From Hydrogenothermaceae bacterium (GTDB lineage: Bacteria > Aquificota > Aquificia > Aquificales > Hydrogenothermaceae): a stretch of 5,797 nt of DNA. Below are positions 4,863-5,797 of the stretch, one piece after another. The notes beneath the pieces were generated by a model that worked only from the letters and a program-made list of their open reading frames with translations, did not search any database and was not told where the DNA came from. The DNA lies in assembly GCA_026985705.1 (NCBI GenBank), contig JALSPY010000007.1:1-5797 (forward strand), given 5' to 3'. Each line of letters opens with the position of its first letter. Within the stretch, counting starts at the first letter, position 1. The translations under genes were made by a program, and so were the position numbers.

Positions 4863-5797
4863 ATGGCAGAAACAATAAAGGGAAAAATAGTTCAGGTTGT
4901 AGGACCTGTTGTTGATGTAGAGTTTGAAACGGAAGAATTACCCGAAATAAGATGGGCTTTAAAAACAGTAAGAACTGCTATTGATGACAAAGGAAATGAA
5001 ATACAGGAAGAGTTATTTTTAGAAGTAGCTCAACACATAGGAGATAAAAGGGTAAGAACAGTAGCATATGGACCAACTGACGGATTGGTTAGAGGGCAAG
5101 AGGTTGAAAGTATAGGAGCACCATTACAAATACCTGTTGGAAAAGAGGTTTTAGGAAGAATATTTAATGTTGTTGGAAAACCAATAGATGATGGTGGAGA
5201 AGTAAAAGCTAAAGAGTATTGGCCTATATTCAGACCAGCTCCATCATTTGAAGAGCAGTCAACAAAGGTTGAAATATTTGAAACTGGTATTAAAGTTATA
5301 GACTTACTTGTGCCATTCATTAAAGGTGGAAAGGTTGGATTATTCGGTGGTGCAGGAGTTGGGAAAACAGTTTTAATGCAGGAGTTAATCCACAATATAG
5401 CTAAATTTCACTCAGGTTATTCTGTTGTTGTTGGGGTTGGAGAGAGAACAAGGGAAGGAAATGACCTATGGATGGAAATGAAAGAAAGTGGAGTTTTACC
5501 ATACACTGCTATGATATATGGACAGATGAATGAGCCACCGGGAGTTAGATTTAGAGTTGCTCAAACAGGATTAACTATGGCTGAATACTTCAGAGATGTT
5601 GAAAAACAGGACGTCCTAATATTCATAGATAATATATTCAGATTTGTTCAGGCAGGTGCAGAGGTTTCAACACTACTTGGAAGATTACCTTCTGCAGTTG
5701 GTTATCAGCCAACACTTGGAACTGACGTCGGTGAAGTTCAAGAAAGAATTGCTTCAACTGTTAAAGGTTCTATTACATCTATACAGGCTGTTTACGT
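4863..5797 (+). CDS. atpD: F-type ATP synthase beta subunit, N-terminal part (3' end outside window)
   Basis: This is the catalytic beta subunit of the F1 sector, which makes ATP from ADP and phosphate on the cytoplasmic face of the membrane. The visible 311 residues are about two thirds of a subunit usually near 470. Seen in order: the N-terminal barrel (GKIVQVVGPVVDVEF, 7-21); LEVAQHIGD and TDGLVRG; the Walker A loop GGAGVGKT (162-169); GERTREGNDLW with the catalytic Glu at 194; GQMNEPPGVRFRVA; Walker B ending at Asp256 in IFIDNIFRF; then GYQPTLGTD, with the frame still open at the window end. The P-loop sits roughly ten residues later than in E. coli because the 35-50 region is longer. No other atp gene lies upstream and the gene has its own leader, so it begins a transcription unit. 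Whether atpC follows cannot be seen. Confidence 0.97.
   Translation, partial: MAETIKGKIVQVVGPVVDVEFETEELPEIRWALKTVRTAIDDKGNEIQEELFLEVAQHIGDKRVRTVAYGPTDGLVRGQEVESIGAPLQIPVGKEVLGRIFNVVGKPIDDGGEVKAKEYWPIFRPAPSFEEQSTKVEIFETGIKVIDLLVPFIKGGKVGLFGGAGVGKTVLMQELIHNIAKFHSGYSVVVGVGERTREGNDLWMEMKESGVLPYTAMIYGQMNEPPGVRFRVAQTGLTMAEYFRDVEKQDVLIFIDNIFRFVQAGAEVSTLLGRLPSAVGYQPTLGTDVGEVQERIASTVKGSITSIQAVY

Noticed and set aside
5030..5395. Open frame on the minus strand inside atpD
   Set aside because: It is antisense to a well-conserved coding region and its Pro/Thr/Ser-rich translation is typical of a reverse-strand shadow.
1..5797. CRISPR array, insertion sequence, tRNA or rRNA gene, prophage or defence system
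   Set aside because: No regularly spaced repeats, terminal inverted repeats, transposase motifs or tRNA-like folds were found; nearly all of the window is taken up by ordinary chromosomal genes.

Overview
The window is AT-rich DNA with tightly packed genes. Its codons favour ATA and AGA and its proteins are rich in Lys, Ile and Glu, which suggests a thermophilic bacterium. An F-type ATP synthase beta subunit rules out a typical archaeon. The beta-subunit sequence, the fused HisIE and the general composition resemble low-GC Aquificota such as Sulfurihydrogenibium. That placement is an inference from remembered family resemblance, not from a search.

Region 1 (1-2148, plus strand) is a compact gene string. 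It opens with the C-terminal part of an STT3/PglB-type oligosaccharyltransferase, whose 5' end lies outside the window. That gene overlaps hisIE by 4 bases (GTGA), and a small single-domain cupin gene follows 17 bases later. The three probably share a transcript, although their functions (protein N-glycosylation, histidine synthesis, unknown) have no obvious link.

Region 2 (2150-3352, minus strand) is a two-gene unit. A 100-residue membrane-anchored coiled-coil protein is followed after 3 bases by a six-helix YihY/BrkB-family membrane protein. The latter converges on the cupin gene with a single base between the two stop codons and no visible terminator.

Region 3 (3353-4079) holds a short divergent promoter region and a class II (FucA-like) aldolase gene with a TTG start. 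A GC-rich hairpin followed by a T-rich stretch comes directly after it.

Region 4 (4080-5797) holds the atypical 2-Cys peroxiredoxin gene tpx on the minus strand. A very AT-rich divergent spacer of 279 bases separates it from atpD on the plus strand, which runs off the window end. Both look like highly expressed housekeeping genes with strong Shine-Dalgarno sites.

The most notable item is the bacterial STT3/PglB homologue. Its catalytic signature reads WWDFG instead of WWDYG, its external-loop motif is SIAE, and the MI-motif position appears altered. I see no CRISPR array, insertion sequence, tRNA, rRNA or phage feature, and no convincing new multi-gene system.
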